Assembly: GCA_903813345.2 (NCBI GenBank)
Contig: CAIIXF020000007.1
Span: forward strand, 12,085,031-12,149,030
Reading direction: 5' to 3'
Source: Owenia fusiformis
Taxonomy: Eukaryota; Annelida; Polychaeta; Sabellida; Oweniidae
DNA length: 64,000 nucleotides
The notes beneath the pieces are model-generated. The model was not told where the DNA came from. It worked only from the letters and a program-made list of their open reading frames with translations, and ran no database searches. A program made the translations under genes and the position numbers. Position 1 is the stretch's first letter, and every line of letters starts with the position of its first letter. Shown here in pieces: positions 41,602-55,116 of the stretch.

Positions 41602-42299
41602 CCCAATTTACACTACGCGCAGCATTCCAAGATGTTTTGGCTAAAACGTTTTAGAAAAATTAAGTTGATTTTACATTACCATTTTCAAGACGTCTTAGGA
41701 AATAAGATCGAGTTTACACCTGTTTTCCTAAAACGTCTTAGAGATATATAGGTACATGTATGCATGTAAAATGAAAAAGCAGTTCAGAACTGGTTGAAGG
41801 ACGGTTCAGTCAATATAGCTATTCCTTCCCCGCTTCTATACGTTTTACTAAAGAATACATCGGTTTCACAAAAATATGTCCTAAAGACAGCATTGTTAAA
41901 AGCATGAAAGTGAGCAGGAAGGTTATGCATAAATTAGGATTATGATAAATCGCCAGGCAAATAAGTTCTTCTCAATAATTTCGGGATGATATTGGGAACA
42001 AGGGATAAGACAAAATAAAGGACCATGCGACATATGCAAATGGAAAGTTTCAAATGTTTCGTTCGCTGCAACGCAAAAAAATGGGCTAAGAGCTCTTAGC
42101 TAAAACCGATGGATTTACACTCGCTTGTAAAACGTTTTAACTATAAGACATCTTGGCTATGACTAGGGTCCTAAAACGTTTTAGCTAAGCGCTCTTAGCC
42201 GAGAGCTCTTGAGTAAATCTGGATTTACATTACATTTGTAAAACGTTTTAACGCTAAAACGTTTTAGCTAAGACATCTTAGCGCGCTAGTGTAAATCCA
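41602..42299. mobile_element. Palindrome-rich TIR element, about 700 bp
   Basis: The left end (41,602-41,654: ATTTACACTACGCGC, AAGATGTTTTGGCTAAAACG) and right end (42,254-42,299) are reverse complements with modest divergence. The interior is packed with perfect short palindromes: CTAAAACGTTTTAG, AAGACGTCTT, TAAGAGCTCTTA and AGCGCT, plus copies of GGATTTACA. There is no coding frame. I could not assign a superfamily or a clean target duplication. Confidence 0.6.
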
Positions 42300-44032
42300 A
42301 CAAGTGTCACTTTAGGACAAGTTAATTACTGAAGAGCAATGACAGAATTAATCATTCTCAGAATGATTGGCTAATAAACAGCACAGGTATTGGGTAATGT
42401 CATGTAGAGATTGCCAACGGATTTCGCACTATTTGATAAAATCAGAATCACATACTCATTTGTGCACTAGTATTAAATACTCCAAGATTATAATTGGTGA
42501 AATTTGATGTTTATGTAGAACAGAAAGTTAAGCAGAATGTTTCATCACCTGAAGCAAGTTGCTATCTTACTACTGGACTTCTTTTAGAGAACAAGACTGA
42601 AAAGATAACCAGTAAGGCTAAATAAATAATAACTAATTGGTGTGAAGGCTGTATGTAGAAGGCTTCATTCCCTGAAGCAATGCAAGTGGCTAGTATATCT
42701 GGTAATATCTGCAGAAGGACAGGATAGATAAACAGTAAGAGCATCAGTTGCTTGGCCATTGTATATGGAGTCATGGACTAAACAACATCAAGCATTTGTG
42801 GCAAGACTGATGCCAATGGTAGTAACATGATACAGAAATTGCAGTTTGCTAATGAAAAATTTTGTAAGTAGCATTTACACTGCTCATAAACAACATTCAG
42901 AAGAATCTTTTGCTGCTTTTTATTGATGATATTTGACATGATTCTGAAAAGCATGAACATTGAAAAAATAAATTGCCTAGCAGAGACAATATTAAATAAC
43001 CCACTCAAAAAGGCAATAATAAACGAATAGGCTTATAATGCATGTGTCAACAGAAAGTACTCAACCAATGACAATGGATGTAGCACTGCATATTTGTAAC
43101 AATAAATAACTAGAGAAGAGAAGATGGAGGATAGCTACTCTGGAGATACAGAAATGACATATGTGAATATCAAACTGAATATACAAATAGATAGATGCAT
43201 GTACCGGTATGTATAATTTTATATACTTTTTCTTTGATTTAAGTATTGATATTTGCAATTGCATTGTGTCAAATATCTGACCTTGTGCACTCGTGTATAT
43301 TGTTGACTTCATATTAATACTCAGATTTATATTCTCATGGCACCATGGTTCAAAGTTCTGTTTTGTGAAGCTTGGAGAAATTTATCTGTTTTGTTTGTGT
43401 TTTATGATTGCCATATTTTGTATTTTGTGTCCTTCAAATGTATTATCTGACTAGCTGTTGAAAAATGTGTATGGAGGATTTAATGAATCATTGCATTTTT
43501 AAATGCTGGTAGTGTGACAAGATTATCTCACTAATTGACCATGTGGAATTTACATTTATTATCCCACCTCACCATGTTCCTTGTCTCATTATGGAGGATT
43601 ATCCAGTTGTTTATCATACAAGTGCATATCCCACATCATGGATATATTGGGTCAATACCCCAACGTGGATTACTCAAACAATGTTATCTTAAACGATTGC
43701 TGATTTTATCATTTAATTTAAAGTACTGATCGAGGATAATCTTTGTATGAATAAATGTATTATGGTACATGTATCTAAGAGGAATGTATCTTTTTTTGTG
43801 GAATAACATAATAATATATGTAAAGCAATTGTTATTCAATATCTGATCTTTTTAATGATAATAGCCACGACCTTGAAAGAACATATATCATTTGAAACTA
43901 AATCCCATCTTGTTTGAGTACCTAGCACCCATATTCATTTCTGAACGAGGACAAGTCTTACAATCTTAAAAATTGATATTATGATGAGTATTGGCAGGCA
44001 TGTTGTATTGTTTGACATCTTTCCTGGTAGGT
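42300..44032. other. No gene seen
   Basis: AT-rich. TCTTACTACTGGACTTCTTT at about 42,567 resembles 24,079. Minus-strand frames at 42,562-43,312 carry no recognisable motif. Confidence 0.45.
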
Positions 44033-44872
44033 TAATATAGGTATGCATCATTATAGTAGTTATCTCTTTAAATATATGCTGTTTTAAAGGTTATCCTTAT
44101 CTTATCTCACTAATCCAGAAGTAAGCTATGACTGGTAATGTTTTATTACAACATAATCATGAAGATTTATGAATATTAGATCATTTAGAACAACGAAGCT
44201 ATCTTCAATATTTAGAACAAAGCTTTCAACAACATTTAGAACAAAAAAAGCTTCACCATAAGATAATCTATTTCTAGAAATATCCTTTTCAATTAATTTA
44301 AAAATAAGAGGTTTTTGTATTGAGGTTTTATCAATGATATTATTGTTTTTTTGATTAGGCTATTGTTAAATATTACTCTTTTATTGAAAAGGTTTATCTG
44401 ATAAGAGGTTCATCACAGATATTTGCTCTGATCATTGCTTCTTGCGTTTAATGAGAGGTGGGTCTGTAGAAATCATTACTATTTCTAGCTCTTAATATTA
44501 AGGCATTATCAATATGGAATATATTTGCCCAGTCAACTAGAGTTATATAATTAATAAAAAATCAGTCAAGATTACATGCATTACAAGTCATTCTAGCTTT
44601 GCCAAGAATTCTATATAGTAATAATAGATAATGAAACAAGGTGATTACTTTTTTTATGTATTACATTACATATCACTCATCAAGGCCTTAATTATATAGT
44701 GTCTAGGGCATTGAAATACTTCTGACTGGGGTGCTCAATACACAGTTGTGATAAATACAGAAAAAGTCAAAGAACAATCCTGTTCTATTGTGCCATGCTA
44801 TAATTTTCTCACTACCTTTCTATATTTTAGCACTATTACTAGGAGACATACCTAATGCCAATGCTTGTACAT
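44033..44872 (+). repeat. Segmental duplication, copy B, block 1
   Basis: Colinear with 38,361-39,132. This copy contains a short extra repeat around 44,205-44,265 (three TTTAGAACAA motifs) not seen in copy A. Confidence 0.85.
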
Positions 44873-45758
44873 ACTTCCATAGGCATTCTATTCTAGTTGA
44901 TGGTGAGGCACTGTTGCCTATTCCCGGGTGGCCATTATCCACCAACTGCCTTACTGTATGTTGCCCACCACGCTGACACCAATTGCATTTATTGACCTCT
45001 CCTTATTTCCCTCCTATAATGCTCTTCAGCATGTATCCTGGTTATTCCATTAAGATAAATACATAATTACAGAGAGAGAAAAGTACCCTTTCTTAGGTAT
45101 GTTAAAAAACAGTAGATGTTTCTACAGACCTTTATAATAATCCACATATGTTCAATTTGGAATCTCATGAGAACTTAAGACATGACAAAAAGTTGTTTAC
45201 ATGCCTATTAAGTCTGCTTTGCCTAAACATATTCTATTGGTATAGATTTCTATAGATTTCTGATATCAAATTGACCTTTTTCCATATAAATTGAAAATAG
45301 ATGGCATCATGGGTATTGGTAGGGCTTGGGTAGGGCTAGAATACATGTAAATGTATTGTCAGAGTCACTAAATTTCTTGATTTAAGAAGTAATTGGATCA
45401 ACTTAAAACATCATTGAAATGTAACTATGTTCGATCTTATTGACATGTGGATTGTGATTTCACATTGTGATTGTGATCCTTGGAAGAGTTAATGAAATTT
45501 TAAAGGTTTTTCAGCATTGTGTCAATGGGGATTTAGCCCGACCTTTTTTAGACAACCAGAAAATCATTCGAATTTGAATAAAGGTAAATAACAGTGCAAA
45601 ACAAAGTTGGTTTGATAGAAAATTACACAGAGAATTCAAATATGCTATCAAATGGAAGAAAAGGTTAGTCGGTAATGGTTAAAAATGCAGATCTCCTAGA
45701 ATCTCATTAAAAAAGAGACTTTAACGAGATTTCAAAGCTATATGGAAAAAGGACCATT
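44873..45758. other. Unmatched interval of copy B, no gene seen
   Basis: It corresponds by position to 39,133-40,211 in copy A but does not match it. It lacks the retrotransposon relic. No coding sequence recognised. Confidence 0.5.
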
Positions 45759-45983
45759 GACAAAGAACTGCATTACTAAATATTATCCTATTCTTCTATC
45801 AGAGAATGTAGGATGATGAGGAACCAGATAATTAATGAGATTCTCAGTTGTGAAATTGAGTGAGGTGTATAATACAAAACTAATCATCTGCCGAGAAACA
45901 GATGAGCATCAAACAAAAACTAATCAGAAATATTTCATTTTTATTACAGCAAAATTTGTAATTTGAACATTTACACAAATGAC
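45759..45983 (+). repeat. Segmental duplication, copy B, block 2
   Basis: Matches 40,212-40,461 as described there. Similarity fades to the right. Confidence 0.85.
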
Positions 45984-46841
45984 AGATCATACATGTGCAT
46001 TTAACTCAGTTCCATTTGTCAATGAGTTACTTATAAGAATATCATTCATTATCAGCATGAGTTATACTATATGAGGAGAAACTGAAAAATTAATTTTATT
46101 TGCTATCATTAATGTAATATCTTGGAATCGACCAATAGCGAAGCATAAGAAAAACAATGCATGCCAATGTTCAATAAATGCAACTTGTGTATTGTTGCAA
46201 TTTCAGGAATCATTATTGAGTGTTTGGCAGACAGCATACATATAATAAGCAGTCGGCCAGTGGCCAGATTTTGTACTTTCTTCAATGAAGACCCAACTCA
46301 TATTTTGAAAGAAACTACTAGAAACATAATAAACAACAGCAATGCATTCAAGATGGTCTATATAATTTGCCAATTTTCTCAGAATTTGCAATTACATAGG
46401 CTGAGAGCTATCAATTTCATAGAGGCTTCCAAGGACATTCTTATATTATTATTCTAAAATGATCATTTTCTGTCATCTTTGTCCCTCAGTAAAATATCAC
46501 ATTGAAAACATTAGATATCACCATGAGACCAACTACACATTGGCAAATATAGATAGAATCATTAAACTAATAAAGATGTCTAATAAAGCAAGAAATATGG
46601 TTACTTTCTTGTGTTTTAAGAACAATCATAGCTATGAAATTAACCATCATTTCTTATTGAGAACCCATCAATATACTCAAACAATGAGAAAGTCAACAAT
46701 TCAAATTTCAGAGACTTGCATTTTTTGATCATCTTTGAATATACAAATATGTAAATATATTGTCATTTTCAGAACTGTTGCTTTCTAATTGGTTGTATTT
46801 AAACATGGTATATTAGAATGTTATAGGACAAACTCTGCCCT
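45984..46841. other. No gene supported
   Basis: Two plus-strand frames (46,161-46,457 and 46,459-46,728) of about 90 codons have no recognisable motif or splice context. I leave them uncalled. Confidence 0.4.
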
Positions 46842-47000
46842 AAAATGGCAGCCATTTTGGAATGAGCATAGATTTTCAAAATCAGCTTTTGAACAGAACC
46901 TATTCTCACATTGGACATATTTATATAGAAATGTAAAACTTATATTGCTGACAGTTTTTGAGTTATTACACAGATGGACAGACATGTGGACAGATAGATG
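46842..47000 (+). repeat. Repeat family with GGACAGAC tail, copy 2 of 2
   Basis: AAAATGGCAGCCATTTTGGA, AAAATCAGCTTTTGAACAGA, TTTGAGTTATTACACAGA and a GGACAGACATGTGGACAGA tail match 16,690-16,850 in order. Confidence 0.7.
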
Positions 47001-48706
47001 ATCAATATATGCTGTTCATGGCATCTTCATCCACAAGTCCAATTTTAGGTCTTTTTCTAGTGGTTCGTCTTCTTTACTTTCGCTTTTACTGGTCTTTGTT
47101 TTGGTCTTTTTCTTTTATTGTTTGTCTTCCTTGATCTTGTTTTGAGTAGGGTCTGCAGACTTTTGGGTTTAAGATTTTAGTACTAGGAAATACCACCTTT
47201 CCTTTTTTTTTCATCAATGTCAATTTTTGTTTTCTTCTATTTGTTGCCTTTTCAGAGACTGTATTTAGTTTGTTCTATATTCTTTTTAATTCTTGAATCC
47301 ATAGTCCCATATCTTCGATATTTGATGGCTTTTGTATTTTGAGGATAGACATTTATTTGTTGAAATTATCTTTTTTATCAATATCCATAGAGTTTCTCTC
47401 TATAGTATCCTTGTTGTGTTAATTTTCTCAAAATAAATTTACAGATGGACATGCTCTCTATATTCCCCCAAACTTTGTTCACTCTTTATGATGGGATAAT
47501 TAAGCGAAGGGTTATCCTGACTCACTGAATCATTGTGTTTCATACTCTCTAGGGGAGAATCCATTTCGTAAACATGTCAAGCTAGGGCAATATAATAAGT
47601 TTTCCATTGACATGGAAGATGTAAGTAGGTTAATGTATTGGTTCACTTTGCAGGATATATTTCCATGATAAATTATTACATGTCAAAAAGACAAATACAT
47701 CATTAGGAGCTTATTCCCATGTTGGTCTGCATTCCCTCTTACTTCAAATTGTTTAGTCATTATGGTGTACTAGTAGGTGTAAAACAAGATGAGAATAATC
47801 AAATTCTATTGGGGTGAATACCTGTCCATGCATCTTCCACAAGTGATGTTCCACGAAGCAATATACTCTCGGGGCTATATAAAATTGAAAAATATACAGG
47901 ACTGAGTTGTAACTGGTGGCACATGAATATCTCTTGCAATTTTCTAGTCACATGTACAGCACAATATGGATCGATCCGAGAGTGAGGAAAATGACAGTGA
48001 AATAGTAATGTGAGATGTTTCATTACATGTGTAAAATTACAACTTTCTGATTATTATTATACTTTGAAGAATACAGGGCTTTAATATATACAACCTTTGC
48101 CTGACAATAGCATTTAGCTATAGGTGGTGAAAGGCATTGCAATTACAATCTTCATAATTGCAAATAAATGATACTTTAGGGGATTACCTATTACAGATAC
48201 CCCAGTGAGCAATTACATAATGTAATATTATCTAATTGATCACTTTGTCAATAGTAGGAATATGGCTTATTCACTGACATGCTATCATGTCAGAGATTAC
48301 AGCCTTCTAAAAGTTTTTATCTAGAATACTGAGGAGTTTGAAAACAGAAGATGAGTAATGGGATGAGTGTCTGCATTCTAGTTATCAGTTATCTCGTTGC
48401 AAAATGGAAACCTCTACTAGGCAGCAGGATCGAGTAACAAAGGCAGGTGTGACTTATTAATAACATAATGATATCATGTATTCCAGTAATTATATGCCTG
48501 GGTGATTGGTATAAACTTCATTGCCTTATGACCAAACCATGAATTTATAAAATGGCTGTATTAAGCCATATTTGTTGGAAAGGATTGGGGCCAAAACATG
48601 TCTGGGCAAAAATCATGACTTCCTGGATGAATTAAAGCCAGGGACATGAGACATGTTAGAGTACAAACTGGATGGACTTTAACATAACAACGAGAAACCA
48701 AGTTTC
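47001..48706. other. No gene seen
   Basis: A T-rich, low-complexity stretch (47,030-47,420) is followed by ordinary AT-rich DNA. Confidence 0.5.
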
Positions 48707-48710
48707 TTAA

Positions 48711-49003
48711 CCTCTTGAATACCCAGAGTGACGGATATATCCGTCACAAATGAAATAAGACTGGTGCCCAGAGGGACGAGAAAATCCGTCACAAAATTTT
48801 TCACAAAAATTGCTCTCATTTGAACAATTTTCATCCAATTTACACAAAAATTGTTTTAAAACGTGTAGAAATGATCTCTGCCGTCCAATTTTACTAAGCC
48901 GAGCATATAAAGTTGTATAGGTATGTAATAAAATGTCAAAAGGTGGCAAAAAATGAAAAATTCTCTGGTTTCATGCCAATTTTAGAGCCTGGGATTCAAG
49001 AGG
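48711..49003. mobile_element. piggyBac-type MITE, 293 bp
   Basis: TTAA flanks both sides (48,707-48,710 and 49,004-49,007). The ends are CCTCTTGAATACCCAG and, on the other strand, CCTCTTGAATCCCAG. TTAA target sites and CC-starting terminal repeats are the piggyBac signature. Inside is a direct repeat of ATCCGTCACAAA (48,749 and 48,785). There is no transposase. Confidence 0.8.
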
Positions 49004-49007
49004 TTAA

Positions 49008-50540
49008 TCGAGACATCAAAACGATAAAAGCGAAGATCTATTATTTTATGTCTCAATATAATATTTTATATTCTTAGTCTTATGCATCAAATATCAGTAA
49101 TACTGTATGCATGGCTTCATAGCATTTAACAATCTATAATGGTATTGTCATGTTCTAAAACTTATGTGCAATTCAGGTGATGTTTGCTTGTAAAAAACAC
49201 TGGAGAAAAATTGGAAAACATCTTCAGACTAATATTATTAATTCATAGAACCAATTCTCAACAATGCTATAGGCTACAAAGAACAAACTTTTTATGAATA
49301 AAATACCTAAAACCAAAATTTCTCTGTAAGTAAAAACAAAAATAGCCATCAAATAACCTTATGATTCCATCAATGATATCTGTGAGATGATATGACATAA
49401 TTAGGAAAATGTTAGGAGAAATATCTCGATCTTGAAGGTAAAGTTTACTTGTAATGTTCTGTTTTATGTTTGTTGTTTTATTTTCCAGTGCTTTCTATAT
49501 ATGCATGACTTTAGCCCTTTACTTCGGCAAGTATACCTTCGCTAAATACTATTAATATCAACACTTAACATGTTATTCTTGCTCTTTGAACTGACCAATC
49601 AAATAAATGTTACTAGTGGCATTAATGGTTGAGAAATAAGGATTGAAACAAGTCATTGTCATTAGACATCAAGACTGGATTTTGTATGTCCCACATCATT
49701 TTAGATGCCTTATATGCTCAAATATTTCCATATCTATATTAAATGATTCATAATATGTTTTGAGGATTGCTTTATCTGCCTTGTGCTGTCTCTGTGTTTC
49801 CTAAAATCTGGTCTCATTCTGATTCATGTCACAATCTAATAAATGTTTTGAACCTGCCCTCCCCATCTTTTTCATTGCATTCACTCCAGGTACAAAAGTC
49901 CAAAGCAAACAATCCAACCAGAAAGTTGCAGATGAAACAAGGAAAATGCCTTAGAAATAATTTGATTCTTTTTGTCACAAATGGTTAATCAATTTTTAAA
50001 GGACAAGACACATGGCAGCAGACAACTATGAGAATACTGATTATTCTAAAAGTAAAATGACATGCATACAGCCAGACTTAAAATAATATACTGTCTGACA
50101 TAAAATCGTATAATGCAAGCCTACGTGTATAAAATCAGATTTAGCTGAATTACTGAATATTAATTCCCTCTATGGGACATTAAATATAATATACACATCT
50201 AAGTATGATCCAGGCTGACCGAAAGTACCCTTCATTTTCTTAATAATATGACAAAACATCTCACAGGAGACAATAAGCATTGCGAAATGTGATGATTAAA
50301 TTCACTGTCATGTTAATGCCAATATCAAGCAGAGCATGACGCTGTATGTGCGTCAAATGAAATGTGTGATGGCCACGCCTTAAAGAGTAGCAGGCTATGC
50401 TGCAAATTCCATTGCCAAGGACAAGAATTTAAATACAAAGGCAGCATCAGTAAGATATATCTATGCAAAAATATAAGCCTTTACACCCAGTTTTTTGACT
50501 TATGCAACATTTAGTAAGGGAGTAAATAGATTATCATACC
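49008..50540. other. No gene seen
   Basis: AT-rich DNA. A plus-strand 73-codon frame at 49,767 has no recognisable motif. Confidence 0.5.
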
Positions 50541-51170
50541 TTATATATTCTCATCCATAATTAGACCATACATGACAGACCCATCATACATTTGTATCTT
50601 ACACTTATATATTCTCATCCATAATTAGACCATACATGATAGACCCCTCATACATTTGTATCTTACACTTATATATTCTCATCCATAATTAGACCATACA
50701 TGATAGACCCCTCATACATTTGTACCTTACACTTATATATTCTCATCCATAATTAGACCATACATGATAGAACCTTCAAACATTTGTATCTTACAATTAT
50801 ATATTCTCATCCATAATTAGACCATACATGATAGACCCCTCATACATTTGTATCTTACACTTATATACATGTATTCTCATCCATAATTATACCTAACATG
50901 ATAGACCCCTCACACATTTGTATCTTACACTTATATATTCTCATCCATAATTATACCCTACATGATAGACCCCTCATACATTTGTATCTTACATTTATAT
51001 ATTCTCATCCATACTTAGACCATACATGATAGACCCTTTGTACCTTAAACTTACATATTCATATCAGTAGCATATTTAAACCTTACATGATGGTACATGA
51101 TCGACCTGTCATACCTTTTCACCTTAAACTTCCCATCCCCAATTAGACCTTACATTATAGACCCCACCCC
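50541..51170 (+). repeat. 64-bp minisatellite, about 8-9 copies
   Basis: The unit is TTATATATTCTCATCCATAA, TTAGACCATACATGATAGAC and CCCTCATACATTTGTATCTTACAC (in parts). Copies start at 50,541 and 50,605 and continue every 64-70 bp. The last two copies are strongly diverged. Confidence 0.9.
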
Positions 51171-52388
51171 TTTTATACAGTGTGAAATCTAAATTGTTCT
51201 GGACTAATACCTCACTAAAATCAATTTGAACTCTCAACAGACTCATCAGGAAAGCACTAGATATTGGAAATCTGATAATATAGAATCAACAATTCACGTC
51301 ACAGTGTCCAGGGAAAAGTAAGTGGGAAAGTGCCAAGTACAATAAAATATCTCTTAGAAATAAAGCAATTAAATTCAATAAATCTCTCAAGAGAAATGGA
51401 TAATCTAAAATTGGCTTCAGTTCTTCATGTGAGATTTGTGGCACTTACATGATCACCATGACAATTGATACCAACAAAGAACATTATGCAGACTGATTTT
51501 TACATCATAATAGCTGCATATATAAATACTACATATATTTTTCATATCAAAATTGAGTAAATATTTTATCTAGATTTGTGTCCCATCATGCATATTTTGA
51601 TCAAGTTACTAATGTACCTTCATAGAAATTGATTAATGGGACAATGTGTCCATATTGATATTGTAAAGCACTTCTCACACCTGGGGACCCAAAAGGTGAG
51701 ACTCTGTAAAACAGAATAATGTACCAACAGAAAGGTATCTTTGTTTTGCTTTGTATAGAACAAGTTTGAAGAAAAACGGTGCAGTATGAGACTCACCATC
51801 CTTGATTTTCAAACATCAGGTAGGTCTAAAATTCAAATCAATGTATTGTTGGACCCTGTGGTTATCTACATGAATCTAAAATAAAATCATATGAAAAAAT
51901 TTATTATGATAATATCAAAACTATTATATCTCTGGTTACTTTAGACCATTTCTAGTGACAAATGCTCCATGTTAACATGATGAAACCCATTGTACTGAAG
52001 ATAACATTACAATTTCCTCTAACCAGAAAAATATAATAGACCATTAATAACAGGCTATCAATGATGAATTGTACCTGTTCAAGGCAAGCAGGTTTTGTAT
52101 CAATGATGGGTGAAATTAGGTAACATTACATGATTGCCTGCAAAACACGCCAATTATGAACTCCATAATGAGCGACCTTCTCTTATTTTGATACTTATCA
52201 CATCTCTCTGTTTCAATCTAACTGCTAAAAAGGGAAGTGATAAATAGCTGAGAGATCTCACAAAGTCCTTTTACCCATTAGAGACATTCTGAGACAATCT
52301 AGAAAATGGTTGTTTTATCAGCCTATAAAATAGAGACTTTGCTTTATAACTTTGAAATTGCTTGTCTAATTTGAACTCTAATGGGATT
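51171..52388. other. No gene seen
   Basis: AT-rich non-coding DNA. Confidence 0.5.
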
Positions 52389-52822
52389 TTAAGACATTGG
52401 CATGTTTAACCATTTACATTTTAAGACATTGGCATGTTTAACCACTTACATTTTAAGACATTGGCATGTTTACCACTTAAATTTTAAGATATTGACACGT
52501 TTAACCACTTACATTTTAAGACATTGGCATGTTTAACCACTTACATTTTAAGACATTGACATGTTTAACCACTTACATTTTAAGACATTGGCATGTTTAA
52601 CCACTTAAATTTTAAGATATTGACATATTTAACCACTTACATTTTAAGACATTGGCATGTTTAACCACTTACATTTTAAGACATTGGCATGTTTAACCAC
52701 TTACATTTTAAGACATTGGCATGTTTAACGACATTGGCATGTTTAACCACTTACATTCAAGATATTGGCATGTTTAACCACTTACATTTTAAGACATTGA
52801 CATGTTTAACCACTTACATTTT
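52389..52822 (+). repeat. 32-bp minisatellite, about 13 copies
   Basis: The unit is TTTTAAGACATTGGCATG with TTTAACCACTTACA. Variants include ATATTGACA, and one copy is shortened around 52,725. Confidence 0.9.
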
Positions 52823-54139
52823 CATCTTTTGGATAACATTTTTGAATTCTGAGCATATTTTAAAAATATTTTTCACATTGATTGACAGAAATTTAATTAT
52901 ATTTAATTTGCCAGGATTCTTATTTTAACACATTTCTATTTCTGGAAATAAATAAATTGCACATTCATCATGGTTGATGGGTGCATGGACGGTTTGGATG
53001 AAAGAAACAATTAAGTATCCTCACCAGAGTTCATCCAAGATGATTAAGCTCAGCATCTTATGTCATCTCAACATTATAATTAACAATATAGCAGTTTCAT
53101 GGTTTCCTTTTATTTATGGCTATTTCTACATCTCTACTTAGCCTAGTGATGATGAATGCCACTGTTATAATTAAGAAGATAATATCAATCTGCTTATATT
53201 TGCTGCAAAATTAGATTTCTCATCAGATTATGAATCCTCTTAGAGAGTCGTGTTTTACTCTTATTAATTACACAATGACGCAATTCTAAATATATTAAGT
53301 TTGAAGTCACTTCTCATTGTCTACTTTGCAAGAGCTCAAATACATCGTACTAATAAATAATGACAAAACATTTTCTACCTAAATGCAGCTATATATTTCA
53401 CACTCAATTGTATCTCTAATCAGACTGGAGTATGTATTCTCACTATTTGAATGGGAGCCAGTGTACTTTAGTTCAATTGAACTCTCTAATTACGTTTTTA
53501 GAATTAGCATCAAATGTTCCTACTATTCACTGAAAAGCAAGTTTAAAATACATGTGAATGTTATTTGATTCTACGTAAGATATTCAAACACTTTAACATG
53601 TTTACATTTCAGTGGTCGATTCCTTACTGAAATCATCTTACTTTCAATACGATAATGAGTGCAATGTTCAAGGATAATGGCATAAGCAATGCCATAATAT
53701 CTGTTATTAGAGGATCCTATTATAGTTAGAAAAATAGACATAATAGTTAAACCAATAAATCACTAATTACTGTTCAGGATTTTCCTCTAATATGTTTGAT
53801 GTTCTAGCCTGCTTGCTGTTGAGACTTATTACTCAGATTAATCCCATCCTTCTGCTACCCTGTCTCCTAAACAGTTCCTAACACTAACCTCCAAATACAA
53901 CAGATATGTTTACAGTTTCAATACAGGATTCAAAACTCACAGCTAAAAATTAAATATGTAATAAATACTAATGCTCTCTCATCCTCATTTTGAGTTTGTC
54001 TCGTTCAAAGAGTATAAAAGCACTTGCGCTATATTCAATACTCAACTAGCGATGATTTATTTTCTCTAAATGGTTTTATTTAAATGGCTAAATTCTGAGA
54101 ATTGTTTACTTTTTAAAAAATGAATTATCTATAATAGCT
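52823..54139. other. No gene seen
   Basis: AT-rich non-coding DNA. Confidence 0.5.
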
Positions 54140-54282
54140 CAAAAGTGGATAACACCCAATAAGCCATATCCTTCAAAGCTGTGTTCCAGACATATGGCCT
54201 AAGCTATGTGGAAGACACTTGCGGATGAGTTCTGGACACCAGTTTTTGAAGGATGTGACTTATTTGGTTTTATTCACTTTTG
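54140..54282. repeat. 54-bp inverted repeat hairpin
   Basis: Arms 54,140-54,193 and 54,229-54,282 pair with few mismatches (CAAAAGTG...ATCCTTCAAA and its complement) around a 35-bp loop. It is a compact foldback MITE or strong hairpin. Confidence 0.8.
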
Positions 54283-55116
54283 TTCTTTGAATACTGAATA
54301 ATAATTTTCATATATGCTGCTAAGATACAGCTTCATAAATTCAGCTACCATGACAACATATGCCATCAATGAAGGGAAATCAATAGACCAGTATGTTATA
54401 AACTGTATCTCATATTTTATTTCTCGGATGTTTTAATAAAATCTTCTATGTATATTTATGAATGTTATGAGCATGGTAAAAGTCTATTAATTTATAAGAA
54501 AGGTTCAGGTTAAGATAAGAAGCAAAAATGTTTGGGCGTTTTGGTTTAAACATGTGGTTTCTTTATGTTTGTTATGGTTGCTGAAAAGATTTTGAAATTA
54601 TATTTGAATATCAGGAACACTGTTGACTGTTGTTTTATTGCTACAGAGGGGAAGTGGAGTTGTTTCTTGACACCTTGTATACTTTATTAATTGATTTTGA
54701 TTTTGTTAATTTCACTCATTGTACCTAGTGCTCTCAGACAAAGATCGTAATTTTTGAAACTTAAATCAAATAGGCCAAACAAAACATGCAATCTTCCAAA
54801 CTGCCATATAAATCATAAAACCTACTTTTATGGAAGATATCAATCAATCTATCATCACTTCTGAAGTGATTACTAGCTATTGTGGCTAGGCTTGTGGTAG
54901 GGTTCAGCTTTAACCTTTAGTTTTCATGTTACCACATCAAAGAATGAAATAATGATCGAAGATTAATTTATACATCCTAAATATGCTATTTATAAATACA
55001 GGGATTGTATAATTTGCTACCCCATGTAGGTTGGTTCTACCTCCCTATCATACCCTTAGGGCCTGAGAAACATCTCAGATATTTCAAATCCTTCAAGCAG
55101 TTTGTCTACAAATGCC
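54283..55116. other. No gene seen
   Basis: AT-rich non-coding DNA. Confidence 0.5.

Noticed and set aside
46161-46728. Two adjacent plus-strand frames of 89-98 codons
   Set aside because: No recognisable motif, overlapped by a minus-strand frame, and no splice signals that would join them.
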